Assembly (NCBI RefSeq): GCF_029932565.1
Contig: NZ_JAOZPV010000004.1
Coordinates: forward strand, 17,641 to 61,667
Direction of reading: 5' to 3'
Source of the DNA: Hydrogenimonas sp.
GTDB lineage: Bacteria; Campylobacterota; Campylobacteria; Campylobacterales; Hydrogenimonadaceae
Length of the DNA stretch: 44,027 bases
The position numbers and the translations under genes are program-made. Below, piece after piece: positions 1 through 8,789 of this stretch. How positions within the stretch are numbered: position 1 is the stretch's first letter; the number at the start of each line of letters is the position of its first letter. The notes below the pieces were generated by a model. That model searched no databases. It saw only the letters and a list, made by a program, of their open reading frames with translations, and was not told where the DNA came from.

Positions 1-261
1 AGCCATGGATGTATACGGCTTGCACGTCCCGTCGATCTTCTCGAAAAATTTTCGAAAATCGATACGAGCATCGACTTCGACGAGGCGAAAAAGATTTTGG
101 ATAGTGATGTCCATACACGCCTTTATCCGAAAAAACAGGTTCCGATCGATACAGTCTACCTGACCATCTGGGTCACGCGGAACGGTATGGTGGAATTCAG
201 AGAGGATCTGTATGGCTATGACACGCTGCAATTGGCGTGTCAGAAAGACCATTTCCAGTAA
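1..261 (+). CDS. L,D-transpeptidase (YcbB/LdtD-like), C-terminal fragment
   Basis: The open frame enters from the left edge and ends at TAA 259-261, leaving 86 residues. It begins exactly at the YkuD catalytic signature SHGCIRL, whose cysteine is the nucleophile that forms 3-3 peptidoglycan cross-links in the periplasm. The tail (YPKKQVPIDTVYLTIWV, then a GMVEFREDLYGYD-like segment) resembles the C-terminus of the large YcbB/LdtD family, where a similar strand follows the active site. The N-terminal part, including any signal peptide and peptidoglycan-binding domain, lies outside the window. The last 22 bases overlap the 3' end of the convergent minus-strand ATPase gene. Family assignment is firm; the YcbB subfamily is inferred from the tail. 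Confidence 0.85.
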   Translation, partial: SHGCIRLARPVDLLEKFSKIDTSIDFDEAKKILDSDVHTRLYPKKQVPIDTVYLTIWVTRNGMVEFREDLYGYDTLQLACQKDHFQ

Positions 262-2606
262 AGTACGATCGTCTCGATGCGAATATCACTGCGTCTCGGT
301 TTGATGAAAAAGGTTTCGATGGTGTAATTTTGGATCGAGTACTTCTCATCGACGGTGTCGAGTTTCTCTTCCAGTTCGGTCTTCATGGCTTCGATCTTTT
401 CAAGGGCTGCGGCTGCCAATGCCTCGGCTCTCTCGACATCCGCTTTCTCCTTCAAAATCCGTGACCCTCCTTTGATCGCCTGACCGACTTTCGAAGCGGC
501 GGAACGTTTGCTGCCGAAAAAGGCTCCGAACAAGGCCATTCCCGCATCGATGATGGAACCGGTCGCAGCACCCGAAACATCCTCTTTCTCCTTCTGCAGT
601 TTTTGAAGGGCGCGCTGATAGCGCTCCTGCAGTCTCTGCAGTTTTTTGGAGTAACGCTCCTCCAGCTTCTGTGCCTCCTCGCTGCGTCTCTCTTCCAATA
701 TCTCCATCAACCGGTTTTTGAACATCTCCAACTCCTCACCGGGTCTCGATTCGCTCTTGAGAGATCTGCATCGATAGAGTTCGAGTTTCTGGGTGGCGTA
801 GAGTCTCTCTTTCAAGGCTTTTTCAAATGGTTTGAGGGTTTTCGCTGCGGTGATGGTGTCGGGAAGTGGTTCGAAACCGGTACCGCTGCCCGCTGTTTTG
901 GGCGCTCGGGTGAAATCCTCTTCGCATGGCTCCGCCGATTCCCAGTCGATCGACTCATTCCGTTGGTCGAGTGGATGGAGCAGACAGAGTTCTTTCTCCA
1001 TGTCGATCCCCCGTGATGTGTTGAAGAAGCGTACGACTCCTTTTGCCGCGAGGTAGGGCAGGTAAATGCCGTTCGGCTGCATTGCCGGTTCGAAGCGCTG
1101 TTCGATTCGGGATGAGAGAATCGGTGCTTTTTGGATCTGTACGGTATTCGTGGCAGCTTTGGCCGCTGCTGTTCCGGCACTCTCTTTTTCGACGGGAGCG
1201 CTCCTTCTCTTTGGCTCCATCAGTCGGGAAATTTCACGTTTTTGCAGGGGACCTTTGAGATAACTCAGCACCCAGCGTGTCTGAAAAATCCTGATCTCTT
1301 CGATATGGGAGCTTTTGAGAAAGAATGTGCGTTTGGGCAGGTTCGATATGATCTTTTGGATTGCCGTTTTGGAGAGTCCTCCACCTCTTTTTCCGCTGAG
1401 CCCTTCGATCACTTTGGCGATATCCTGTTTCGTCTGAAGACGTCCGATGAACCAGGTACCGATGTTGGAGAGTCCTTTGTAATCCAGATCTACCGGATTC
1501 TGGGTACTGAGTACCATGCCCACGCCGAAGGCACGCGCCTGCTTGAGCATCAGCATCATCGGCTCTTTGGAAGGGGGATTTTTGGAGGGAGGAAAATAGC
1601 CGTAGATCTCGTCCATATAGACCAGTGTCCGCAGTCGTCCGGTACCGCTTTGTCGGCGCATCCAACCGAGAATTCTGTTCAGAAGCAGTGTGACGAAGAA
1701 CATCCGCTCCTGGTCACTCAGATGGGCGATGGAGAAGATGGAAATTTTCGATTTCTGCCTGGCGTCGTACATCAGCGTATCGATGTCGAGAGGATCGCCT
1801 TTGAGCCAGTTTTCAAACGTGGGACTGGCCAGGACGTTGTTGAATTTCGAAGCGAGTTTAAAACGGTCCGAGGGGGGATAGAAGCTCTCCAGGGGCAGCA
1901 CGCCGATTTTTGAAAAAGGGGGCGTGATGATCCGGGCGATCAGAGTTCCCATATCGAGCGGTGTACCCTCCAGCCATGCCTTTTTGATGATCTGGGCGAT
2001 CAGAATGAACTCACGGCTCTCGAGTGGATCGGCATCGACGGATATCAGTGAAAGCAGCGATGCGACCGTGGAGTTGACCGATTGGGCAAAGATGTCCGTA
2101 TCTTCGAGAATCGATGGATCGGGAACATCCAGACTGCTCAATACGTTGATCGGAACGCCGGCACTGCTGCCAGGGGTGTAGATGGTGACGTCGTGCTCTT
2201 TGAAGCGTCTGATACGGTCGGGAGACTGGCCGAAACTTCCGATTCCTTTCTCCCAGATCTCAGCCGTTTTTTTTGCCTGCTCCATCGGGTCGACACCTTT
2301 TTGTCTGGCATCCTCCTCCACCCATGGCAGAAAATCTTCCGGTGCCAGATTGTCGAAAGCGAGGCATAGATTGCCCATATCCCCTTTCGGATCGATCGCG
2401 ATGATCGGAATGTTGTCGATGGCAGCTTCTTCGAGGATGTCGATGCCAAGTCCCGTTTTGCCGCTGCCTGTCATGCCGATAATGGCGGCATGGGTCGTGA
2501 AGTTTTTCGATTTTATCAGCGTCGGTGTTTCTGCAGGCTCCAATGTCTGCCGGTCGAGGTCACGCCCCAGGTAGAAAATACCCAGTTTTTCAAAAATTTT
2601 CTCCAT
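240..2606 (-). CDS. HerA/DUF87-type P-loop ATPase with C-terminal coiled coil
   Basis: 788 residues. A P-loop GMTGSGKT at about 44-51 is followed by IAIDPKGDMGN, a hallmark of HerA/VirB4-like ATPases. A Walker B strand LVYMDE lies near 328-333 and STQNP near 367-371, the usual sensor position. From about 620 to 765 the protein is rich in E, K, R and Q and is probably a coiled coil, interrupted by a glycine- and alanine-rich stretch (GMALFGAFFG). The ATG is preceded by AGGAG at good spacing. HerA-fold ATPases move DNA or protein, but no NurA nuclease or secretion gene is adjacent, so the substrate is unknown. The next gene upstream, DUF748, is separated by 9 bases and probably cotranscribed. 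The 3' end overlaps the L,D-transpeptidase convergently. Confidence 0.8.
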   Translation of the reverse strand: MEKIFEKLGIFYLGRDLDRQTLEPAETPTLIKSKNFTTHAAIIGMTGSGKTGLGIDILEEAAIDNIPIIAIDPKGDMGNLCLAFDNLAPEDFLPWVEEDARQKGVDPMEQAKKTAEIWEKGIGSFGQSPDRIRRFKEHDVTIYTPGSSAGVPINVLSSLDVPDPSILEDTDIFAQSVNSTVASLLSLISVDADPLESREFILIAQIIKKAWLEGTPLDMGTLIARIITPPFSKIGVLPLESFYPPSDRFKLASKFNNVLASPTFENWLKGDPLDIDTLMYDARQKSKISIFSIAHLSDQERMFFVTLLLNRILGWMRRQSGTGRLRTLVYMDEIYGYFPPSKNPPSKEPMMLMLKQARAFGVGMVLSTQNPVDLDYKGLSNIGTWFIGRLQTKQDIAKVIEGLSGKRGGGLSKTAIQKIISNLPKRTFFLKSSHIEEIRIFQTRWVLSYLKGPLQKREISRLMEPKRRSAPVEKESAGTAAAKAATNTVQIQKAPILSSRIEQRFEPAMQPNGIYLPYLAAKGVVRFFNTSRGIDMEKELCLLHPLDQRNESIDWESAEPCEEDFTRAPKTAGSGTGFEPLPDTITAAKTLKPFEKALKERLYATQKLELYRCRSLKSESRPGEELEMFKNRLMEILEERRSEEAQKLEERYSKKLQRLQERYQRALQKLQKEKEDVSGAATGSIIDAGMALFGAFFGSKRSAASKVGQAIKGGSRILKEKADVERAEALAAAALEKIEAMKTELEEKLDTVDEKYSIQNYTIETFFIKPRRSDIRIETIVLYWKWSF

Positions 2607-2615
2607 ATTCGTCTC

Positions 2616-5600
2616 CTATTTCAAGGTTGCAAGTCCAAGTTTCAACGGAACCGTGCCGGTTTCCGTCTGTTTCGCTACGGCTTTGGCCGGTTTGATCGCC
2701 ACACGGTTGATCGCCACCTGTTTGGATGTCAGATAATCGGCAATATGATGTGCACGTGCATCGCCGAGAGCCCGAAGTTCCGATTTTTCGACTGGAACGG
2801 TCTCCAGCAGCGCTTCGTAAAGGCGTTTGAGGTATTCCCGCTTATCAGGTTTCCGTTTTTTCTCTTTCACCTCTTTGAAGTAGGCTTTTCGGAAGGCAAA
2901 GAGCGTTTTGCTCCCTTCCCGTTCTTTGTAGACACCTTCCAGAAGCTCCTGAGTCATGGTGCGTTTGAGCTCTTCCGTTTTTGTCAATTTCGCCTTGGTG
3001 ACAAGAATCTGGCGCAGTTTGATTGTTCTCAACCCCCGTGTGTCGGCCTTTTGGTGATAGGCACCGGTGAGTTCCAGTTTCAACAGGGGGCGTTTTTCAA
3101 AAATCTGAACGATTTTGTCCAGTTTTTCGAGTTCCGTCGGGTCCACCGTATCGCTGCCCGGTTCGAAATCGATGCTCTGCAGCTCTTCGCCTTTGATACC
3201 CAGTAGGCTGCCCAGGAAGCGGAAGGGTGCCGTAACGATACCAGAAAGCATGTTGCCGATTGCCTGCCAGACCACTTTGCCGATTTTGAATTTCGGATCG
3301 GTGACATTGCCCTCGACCGGAATATCGAGATTGATGACTCCCCTGGAATCCTTGAGCAGAGCCAGCGCCAGTTGAATGGGTGCGTCGATGCTCTCGTTGC
3401 TCTCGATTCTATCTCCGAGTTCCAGCTTCCTGAGAACGATTTTGTTTTCACTCACCAGTTTGCCGTCGTCGATTTCGTATTTGAGTTTCAGCCAGAGACG
3501 GCCGTCTTTGATGGCGTAGCCGATGTATTTTCCGGTATAGGGCGAGAGGTTCGTTACGTCCAGATTGCGGAAATCGACATTGATTTCACTTTTTTTGACC
3601 GGGTCGGCCGCAACCAGAAGCGCCTTGATGTTCGCCATTCCGTATTTGTCGACGATGCCTTTGAGACGGATGCTGGCAACATCGTTCGGTTCGTTACCGA
3701 TACCAAGTGCTTCGCCTTCCAGATCGTGAATGTGGGTTTGAAACGGCAGTGGAAGCGAGAGATCGGAGAAATCGCTTCGACCCTCTTTGATGCCGAGGCG
3801 TGTCAGGAAAAAGTCGAAACCGGCTTCCGCTTTTCTCTTTTTTTGGATGGATATGGCGCTCTGGGCTTTCTTCTGTTTGACAATCAGGCCGTCGAGATTG
3901 GTCGAGCGGTCTTTGCCGATGTGAATTTTCGCATAGGGTTTTTCAAAGAGAATGTTTTCGATCTTCATCGCATTTGGCATCAGCTGCAGTTTTGCCGGTT
4001 TGACGGTGATCGTTTCGACTCGGAAAATCGTTTCGTGTTTGAGAGCGTGGTCGATCTGCAGATCTTTGATTTTCAATGAATAGTCGATCGTCGCTTTGGG
4101 CTTGCGTCGGTCGTCGTAGGAGATCTTTGCATGGGTGTCGAGCGATCCTTTCGGAATGTCGAGATTGACAAACTCCTGGAGATAGGGGATATAGGGTGTC
4201 AGTGCCACGCCGGAAGTCGTGACTGTCGCGCTCACTTTGGCCGGATCGAGCAGAAAGGTGCCGTTTGCCGCTATCTTTCCCCGTTTCGGCGTGTTGAGAG
4301 AGAGTTTGAAAGGGGTGTTTCTTTTTTGCGGATATTGCATATTGTCGATGCGCAGGTTGAAATCATCCACTTCCAGATCGGTATCATGCTTCAGCATCCT
4401 CTCTTGCAGTTTCAGATGTCCGTTGCCGATAGTGAAGTGACGGAGTGATACGACAAAGGGTCTCCCCTTTTTTGCCACGGTTCTCTTCCGTGACGAAGTT
4501 TTCATGGCGGTACGCTGCGGTGTGGCGAAAATTCTCTGGAAATTCAGTTTTCCATTTTTGTCACGTGTGGCCAATATGTTCGGTCTGGCCAACACAACAC
4601 TTTCGATTTCGAAACGCTTTTTTTTCAAATCGAGCAGACCTTTTCGCAGGGTGATGTCGGCAAGTTTGAAAGGTCTGTTGCGAAGGCGTTTGTCGAGCAG
4701 TGCGATGTCGGCGAGCCGGAGATTTGTCGCGTTGAGTTCGAGCGAGCCGCTGGTGTTGAACCGAATGCTCTCCAGTTTGTGGAAGTGGTCGGTGTCGAAC
4801 AGGTAGGCGGGAGTTTCGAAACGGCTGTGGAGATTCGAAATCTCCAACCTCTCCACGTTGGTCCTCCAGGAAGTCGAAGGAACCTCCCCCGATTCCGGTT
4901 GAACCGGATTTCTGCTCTTCCGTTCGGATTTGAAGCCGCTCGATTTCATCCATTTTTCAAAAGAGAAGCGGCCTTTGGCATCCTGCGCGAGATAGATCCC
5001 GCTTTGCTGAAGTGTGATGGCGGCAATGTCGATGTGCCGTTCCGGCCAGGCCGCCCGAATGTCGTCGATACGGAAATTTCCGATTTGCAACGGTGTTCCG
5101 ATCGGGTCGTCGACTCTCAAATCGGAGATACCGATGCGTCCGTTCGTCAACTTCGCATGGATCCCATCCGGTGTGTCGAGGATTTCAAAATGGAAAAAGA
5201 GTTCTCCGGTGCCATCTTTGAGTTCCAGGTGGGTGTATTCCTCGAGGTAACTGTTCAGATGGGGAAAGTTGGCCCGGCGGATATCGATCTTTCCGCGGAT
5301 ATGGAGGGGGTTGAGGCCGATCTTTGCAAACGAACTGACGAACGCGGTCTCTCGGGTTTCGATTTCGTAGGCCAGAAAACCGTATTCGTTCGGAACGGTG
5401 GAGATGTTTTCGATACCGAAGTTGTAGTTGGTCGCCTCGATATGGGTCGGTTCCGGTGTAGAGTTGTCGTCGAACATGACGTTTGCCGTTTCGATGGCGA
5501 ATTGACGGATACGGATTTTTGGAAGTCCCTTGTCTTGATCGCTTTTCGACTCTTTCTGTCCGGATCTCTTTTTGTTCAGGTGTTCCAGGATATCGGCGAT

Positions 5601-5954
5601 GTTGAGAGTATGGTTGCTGTCGATGGCGATATGGAGCGTCGGATGTCTGAGGCGTAACTCCTGGAGATCGATGGAGAGATGGAAAAGCGATGATAGAGGG
5701 GAAACGTTTACATAAAAAGCTCCCAGTTTGAAAAAGGGCTGCCCGTTTCTGTCTTCAATACGGATGTCTGGAACGGTCAGCTGAAAGGTCAGGGGGTTGA
5801 AACGTATGTCGCCCGTCGTGACACGGGTACCGAGTGTTTGACTCAGCAGAGGCCCCGCCTTTTTCGTCGCAATCGATGGAACGATCCAGAAACCTGCCAC
5901 CAGGTAAAGTAGAAAAAGAGTGCCGAGCAGACCCAAAAAGAGCTTTTTCTTCAT
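2616..5954 (-). CDS. DUF748 (AsmA-like) envelope protein
   Basis: 1112 residues. A positively charged start and one hydrophobic segment (about 4-26) anchor it in the inner membrane, with the rest predicted periplasmic. The N-terminal region (TLGTRVTTGDIRFNPLTF) is typical of DUF748/AsmA-like proteins, long beta-rich proteins of the bridge-type lipid transport superfamily thought to influence outer-membrane lipid or protein homeostasis. The C-terminal part (about 860-1100) has FRFLGSLLG and an FEPGSDTVDPTELEKL segment resembling the OmpA-like end found in many DUF748 proteins. The start ATG follows a GAAGGTG site. It lies just upstream of the HerA-like ATPase gene; a functional link between the two is only inferred. 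The family is well supported, the exact role is not. Confidence 0.85.
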   Translation of the reverse strand: MKKKLFLGLLGTLFLLYLVAGFWIVPSIATKKAGPLLSQTLGTRVTTGDIRFNPLTFQLTVPDIRIEDRNGQPFFKLGAFYVNVSPLSSLFHLSIDLQELRLRHPTLHIAIDSNHTLNIADILEHLNKKRSGQKESKSDQDKGLPKIRIRQFAIETANVMFDDNSTPEPTHIEATNYNFGIENISTVPNEYGFLAYEIETRETAFVSSFAKIGLNPLHIRGKIDIRRANFPHLNSYLEEYTHLELKDGTGELFFHFEILDTPDGIHAKLTNGRIGISDLRVDDPIGTPLQIGNFRIDDIRAAWPERHIDIAAITLQQSGIYLAQDAKGRFSFEKWMKSSGFKSERKSRNPVQPESGEVPSTSWRTNVERLEISNLHSRFETPAYLFDTDHFHKLESIRFNTSGSLELNATNLRLADIALLDKRLRNRPFKLADITLRKGLLDLKKKRFEIESVVLARPNILATRDKNGKLNFQRIFATPQRTAMKTSSRKRTVAKKGRPFVVSLRHFTIGNGHLKLQERMLKHDTDLEVDDFNLRIDNMQYPQKRNTPFKLSLNTPKRGKIAANGTFLLDPAKVSATVTTSGVALTPYIPYLQEFVNLDIPKGSLDTHAKISYDDRRKPKATIDYSLKIKDLQIDHALKHETIFRVETITVKPAKLQLMPNAMKIENILFEKPYAKIHIGKDRSTNLDGLIVKQKKAQSAISIQKKRKAEAGFDFFLTRLGIKEGRSDFSDLSLPLPFQTHIHDLEGEALGIGNEPNDVASIRLKGIVDKYGMANIKALLVAADPVKKSEINVDFRNLDVTNLSPYTGKYIGYAIKDGRLWLKLKYEIDDGKLVSENKIVLRKLELGDRIESNESIDAPIQLALALLKDSRGVINLDIPVEGNVTDPKFKIGKVVWQAIGNMLSGIVTAPFRFLGSLLGIKGEELQSIDFEPGSDTVDPTELEKLDKIVQIFEKRPLLKLELTGAYHQKADTRGLRTIKLRQILVTKAKLTKTEELKRTMTQELLEGVYKEREGSKTLFAFRKAYFKEVKEKKRKPDKREYLKRLYEALLETVPVEKSELRALGDARAHHIADYLTSKQVAINRVAIKPAKAVAKQTETGTVPLKLGLATLK

Positions 5955-5987
5955 AAAGACACCTTCTTTGTGTCAGGATCATATATT

Positions 5988-6920
5988 TTACGATTTTTTT
6001 CTTAGTTTACAGAGAAAGAAGCCGTCCATCGTTTCGGTAGGCAGGATGCGAACGCATGTTTGCACTTCCTCTGAAAAGTGCTTTTTGCCCCACTGCATCA
6101 GGCCCGGTTGTCTGTTTTCGACAGGCAGGTGCAATGGCTCGACGGTGAGTTCGGGATGCTTTTTGAGGGTTTTGTCGATGACTGCTTCATTCTCTTCCGG
6201 TGCGAAAGAGCAGGTGGCGTAGAGCAGAGAACCGCTGGGTTTGAGAGATTTGAGAGCCGACTCCATCAGCCGCAGCTGCAGCTTGGCCATCTCCTTTATT
6301 TTCCGCTCGCTCCAATAGGCATAGCTTTTCGGGTCGTAGCTCTTGAATTTTGCCTCGGTCGAGCAGGGGGCGTCGAGCATGACCCGGTCGAACATCGCCG
6401 GACATTTGTTGCCCACGCTTCGTCCGTCGGTCATGTAATGGTGGGCGATGGTGACGCCGCCCCGCTCCAGGTTGGCTTTGAGCCGGAAAAAACGGTCTTT
6501 TCCCGGTTCGACGACCGAAAGCCACCCTCTGTTTTCCATCTGTGCCGCCATCATCAGCGACTTGCCGCCGGGCGCCGCCGTAAGGTCGAGGATCGTTTCG
6601 TCCGGTTTCGGGTCCAGCGCCAGGGGGGCCAGCATCGACGAGAGACTCTGGATATAGATCTCGCCCCGTTCGAAGAGTTTGGAATGGGTCAGCACGTCGC
6701 GCAGGGAAGGATCGATGGTAAAAGCATAGGGATACCATGCGACCGGTTCGCAGGATACCCCCTCCTTTTCGAGGTCTTCCAGTACAGAATCGACATCCGT
6801 TTTGAGGGGGTTGACGCGAAACGAGACGCGTGTTGGACGTTCGAATGTGGCCAGAAGCCGATCGGCGTCGTCCGGATAGATCGACCGGAAGCGCATGATG
6901 AAAGATGCGGGAAGGGACAC
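5988..6920 (-). CDS. RsmB/NOP family RNA cytosine-C5 methyltransferase
   Basis: 310 residues. This SAM-dependent RNA m5C methyltransferase carries DLTAAPGGKS (SAM site, about 112-122), LDAPCS with the conserved motif IV cysteine, and ATCSFAPEENE with the motif VI catalytic cysteine. It lacks the N-terminal NusB-like domain of Escherichia coli RsmB, so the target (rRNA or tRNA) cannot be assigned from sequence. The start codon is GTG at 6918-6920, five bases after the pgpA stop on the same strand; the SLPASF start resembles other family N-termini, which favours GTG over the ATG nine codons in. No strong ribosome binding site is visible, so translation may be coupled to pgpA. Confidence 0.88.
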   Translation of the reverse strand: MSLPASFIMRFRSIYPDDADRLLATFERPTRVSFRVNPLKTDVDSVLEDLEKEGVSCEPVAWYPYAFTIDPSLRDVLTHSKLFERGEIYIQSLSSMLAPLALDPKPDETILDLTAAPGGKSLMMAAQMENRGWLSVVEPGKDRFFRLKANLERGGVTIAHHYMTDGRSVGNKCPAMFDRVMLDAPCSTEAKFKSYDPKSYAYWSERKIKEMAKLQLRLMESALKSLKPSGSLLYATCSFAPEENEAVIDKTLKKHPELTVEPLHLPVENRQPGLMQWGKKHFSEEVQTCVRILPTETMDGFFLCKLRKKS

Positions 6921-6924
6921 AGGA

Positions 6925-7398
6925 TTATCCCAATATATGGTAATGGTTCAAACCCTCCATGACCAATGCGCTGGAGAGCCCCGCCGCAATGCCGGCGATG
7001 AGGTCGTCACCCATGACACCCCATCCGCCGGGGGCATCCCGATCGATCCGTCCGATAATCGAAGGTTTCCAGATGTCGTAGATACGGAAAAAGATGAAGC
7101 TGAGAATCGCAGCAACAGGAGCCGTTCCGCTGATGCAGAGTGCCAGCCAGATTCCCGCGATTTCGTCGACGACGATGCGCGAGTCGTCATGAATGCCGGT
7201 GCGGACCTCGTACACGTTCGTCATTCGCACACCGAACAGAAAGATCAGGATCGTCAATAGAAAGAGGGTTTCAAGAGGAAAATAGGCCAGTATCGCAACG
7301 CCGCTGACCAATCCCACCAGCGTACCCCATGTTCCGGGTGCTTTGGGCAGAAAGCCGCTTCCCAGACCGGCAAGAAAGAGTTTTTCCTGAAAATTCAT
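6925..7398 (-). CDS. pgpA: Phosphatidylglycerophosphatase A
   Basis: 157 residues from the ATG at 7396-7398, which has GGAGG six bases upstream; the longer ORF in the track has no support because its extra part is a low-complexity intergenic repeat. PgpA removes phosphate from phosphatidylglycerophosphate to make phosphatidylglycerol in the inner membrane. Family marks are KAPGTWGTLVG near the N-terminus, VVDEIAGIW in the middle and MGDDLIAGI near the C-terminus, with several hydrophobic membrane segments. It sits between the Sat-like gene and the RNA methyltransferase gene, the same partner order (Sat-like then pgpA) that I recall from Campylobacter jejuni. Confidence 0.93.
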   Translation of the reverse strand: MNFQEKLFLAGLGSGFLPKAPGTWGTLVGLVSGVAILAYFPLETLFLLTILIFLFGVRMTNVYEVRTGIHDDSRIVVDEIAGIWLALCISGTAPVAAILSFIFFRIYDIWKPSIIGRIDRDAPGGWGVMGDDLIAGIAAGLSSALVMEGLNHYHILG

Positions 7399-7417
7399 CG
7401 AAACCTCCGATTTTTTT

Positions 7418-7544
7418 AGTGAAAAACTAAAAGTGAAAAGTGAAAAGTTTTCGTGAACCGCACTTTGTGCGGACAACTTTAAATAAAAGGAGCGAAGCGA
7501 ACCTCCTCGACTTTTAGTTTTTCGTTTTTGACTTTTCACTCACT
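7418..7544. repeat. Intergenic inverted word repeat with central hairpin (pgpA-sat gap)
   Basis: The gap between sat and pgpA is made of repeated AGTGAAAA-type words. The left part (about 7418-7450) reads AGTGAAAAACTAAAAGTG and continues with AGTGAAAAG copies; the right part (about 7511-7544) holds the same words in inverse orientation. Between them is a perfect hairpin CCGCAC-TTT-GTGCGG at 7458-7472 and a GGAG...CTCC-like segment. The stop codon of the Sat-like gene lies in the right arm. A related element occurs at 31197-31336. It could fold into a long stem acting as a terminator, or be a mobile repeat of the REP/MITE kind; sequence alone does not decide. Confidence 0.6.
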
Positions 7545-8724
7545 TCAGTGAAGTGGTCTGATACAGCTTCATCAGCTTGATGTAAAAATCCTCTTCGCTC
7601 TGGCTCTCGAGCAGTCCCGATCCCGGCATCAGGTCGTAGTAGATCTTTTCGAGATTGTCGAAACGGTTGGGATAGAGGTGGGCCAGAATCATCGCCGAGA
7701 CCTCTTTTCTGATCAGAACGGCGGGTGGAAGCAGCCCCTTTTTCAACAATTCGAGAATCGAGTCGGCATGATAGGAGATGTGATGATGTTCACCGTGCGG
7801 GCATGTCTTGTTGCTCACCAGTGTGCGGCAGATATCGCAGTAGGCATACTCCGGTGCCGTGTGAATTTTAATCTTGAACCCCTTGAGATGGTCGAAAACG
7901 GACTGAATGCGGTTTTTGTCGTAAAAACTGCCGAGCCCTGCGTGGTTCTGCCCGATGACCAGTTCGTCGCACCCGAAGTTTTCGGCGACAAGTGCATCGA
8001 GGATCACTTCGTTGTAGCCGGCGAAGATATAGGTATACTCCAGCGGAACGATGATGACACGGTTGGCCGGCAGATAGTTCTTGACGAAATAGTCCATCGA
8101 GCGGTAGCGGAGCTCATAGGGCAGAGTCGGGTCTTCCTGATAGGGTTTCAACAGAAAAATGACGACGAGGTCCGAGCGGTCGAGTGTCGTACGGATAAGA
8201 CGTTCATGGGCTCTGTGAAGGGGGCGTGCCGCCATCATCAGTGCGCTGGTCTGCTTGGCTCCGATACGGTTTTTCGCCGTCGAAATCTGCTCTTTTATCT
8301 TCCGGAATTTCGGATACGCGACATGGTAGCTACCGCTGATGGCGTAATGACCCAGCCGTTTCATCGTGGCCTGCACACCGGGGTGTGCGGGGTTCTGGGT
8401 TCCGTAGATCTCCTGAACACGCACCTGCGGGTCGATCTCGAACACCTCTTTCGTTTCGATCCAGCCTACGGGTTCGTGATCGACCATCAGTGTCACTTTC
8501 TCACCGGGGTTCAGGGACTGGAGGACTTTTTCATTGCGACGACCTTTGGGTGCGAGGATAAAAGGGAAAGGGAAGCTGTGCTCCCTGTAGCACTTGGTTC
8601 GCGTCACCTCTTCGGCAGTCTTCTTGTCCATCAGGCCATCGACGGGCTTTAGGAGTCCCTCCTGTACGAGGGCGAGGGTCGAGAGCGCCTCCCGGTCGAT
8701 ATAGAGAATTTTATTGGAACCCAT
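7540..8724 (-). CDS. ATP sulfurylase-like protein with altered active-site motifs
   Basis: 394 residues, full length for a bacterial sulfate adenylyltransferase and related along its whole length (PUA-like N-terminal domain, nucleotidylyltransferase domain, zinc site C296/C299/C308 with PHGEHHH). The HxxH of the nucleotide site is kept (LHRAH, 170-173). The usual QTRNP before it reads MAARP (164-168), the usual GRDHAG reads GQNHAG (258-263), and the usual SGTxIR segment reads YHADSILE. The two arginines known to hold sulfate in true ATP sulfurylases are therefore absent. No APS reductase, APS kinase or cysN is nearby. It follows the HP1021-like gene, as I recall for Cj1609 after Cj1608. The family is certain; sulfate as substrate is doubtful. 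Confidence 0.85.
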   Translation of the reverse strand: MGSNKILYIDREALSTLALVQEGLLKPVDGLMDKKTAEEVTRTKCYREHSFPFPFILAPKGRRNEKVLQSLNPGEKVTLMVDHEPVGWIETKEVFEIDPQVRVQEIYGTQNPAHPGVQATMKRLGHYAISGSYHVAYPKFRKIKEQISTAKNRIGAKQTSALMMAARPLHRAHERLIRTTLDRSDLVVIFLLKPYQEDPTLPYELRYRSMDYFVKNYLPANRVIIVPLEYTYIFAGYNEVILDALVAENFGCDELVIGQNHAGLGSFYDKNRIQSVFDHLKGFKIKIHTAPEYAYCDICRTLVSNKTCPHGEHHHISYHADSILELLKKGLLPPAVLIRKEVSAMILAHLYPNRFDNLEKIYYDLMPGSGLLESQSEEDFYIKLMKLYQTTSLK

Positions 8725-8745
8725 TTCAAGACCCCCTATAGGCGG
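8717..8745 (+). repeat. AACCCATYTCA repeat, copy 1 (long form)
   Basis: A 29-base element matching the copy at 17912-17940 at 25 of 29 positions: a GAACCCAT half followed by CCCCTATAG and CGG. It covers the first codons (ATG GGT TCC read on the minus strand) and the AGGGGG ribosome binding site of the Sat-like gene, so the repeat supplies that gene's translation start. Confidence 0.65.
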
Positions 8746-8749
8746 TAAC

Positions 8750-8767
8750 GGAAGCGATTTTGCTTCC
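8750..8767 (-). terminator. Small hairpin downstream of the HP1021-like gene
   Basis: GGAAGC and GCTTCC form a perfect six-base stem with a six-base loop in the 65-base gap between the HP1021-like gene and the Sat-like gene. No run of T follows on either strand, so it may be a weak terminator, an RNA-stability hairpin or a chance structure. Confidence 0.3.
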
Positions 8768-8789
8768 TCTATGTATCGGTTTTCCGGTT

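Noticed and set aside
240-2606. HerA-NurA type DNA repair or antiphage defence module
   Set aside because: No nuclease, Sir2, restriction or other defence gene is adjacent; the neighbours are envelope genes.
7418-7544. CRISPR array
   Set aside because: The repeated words are short, irregular and inverted, with no equal spacers and no cas genes.
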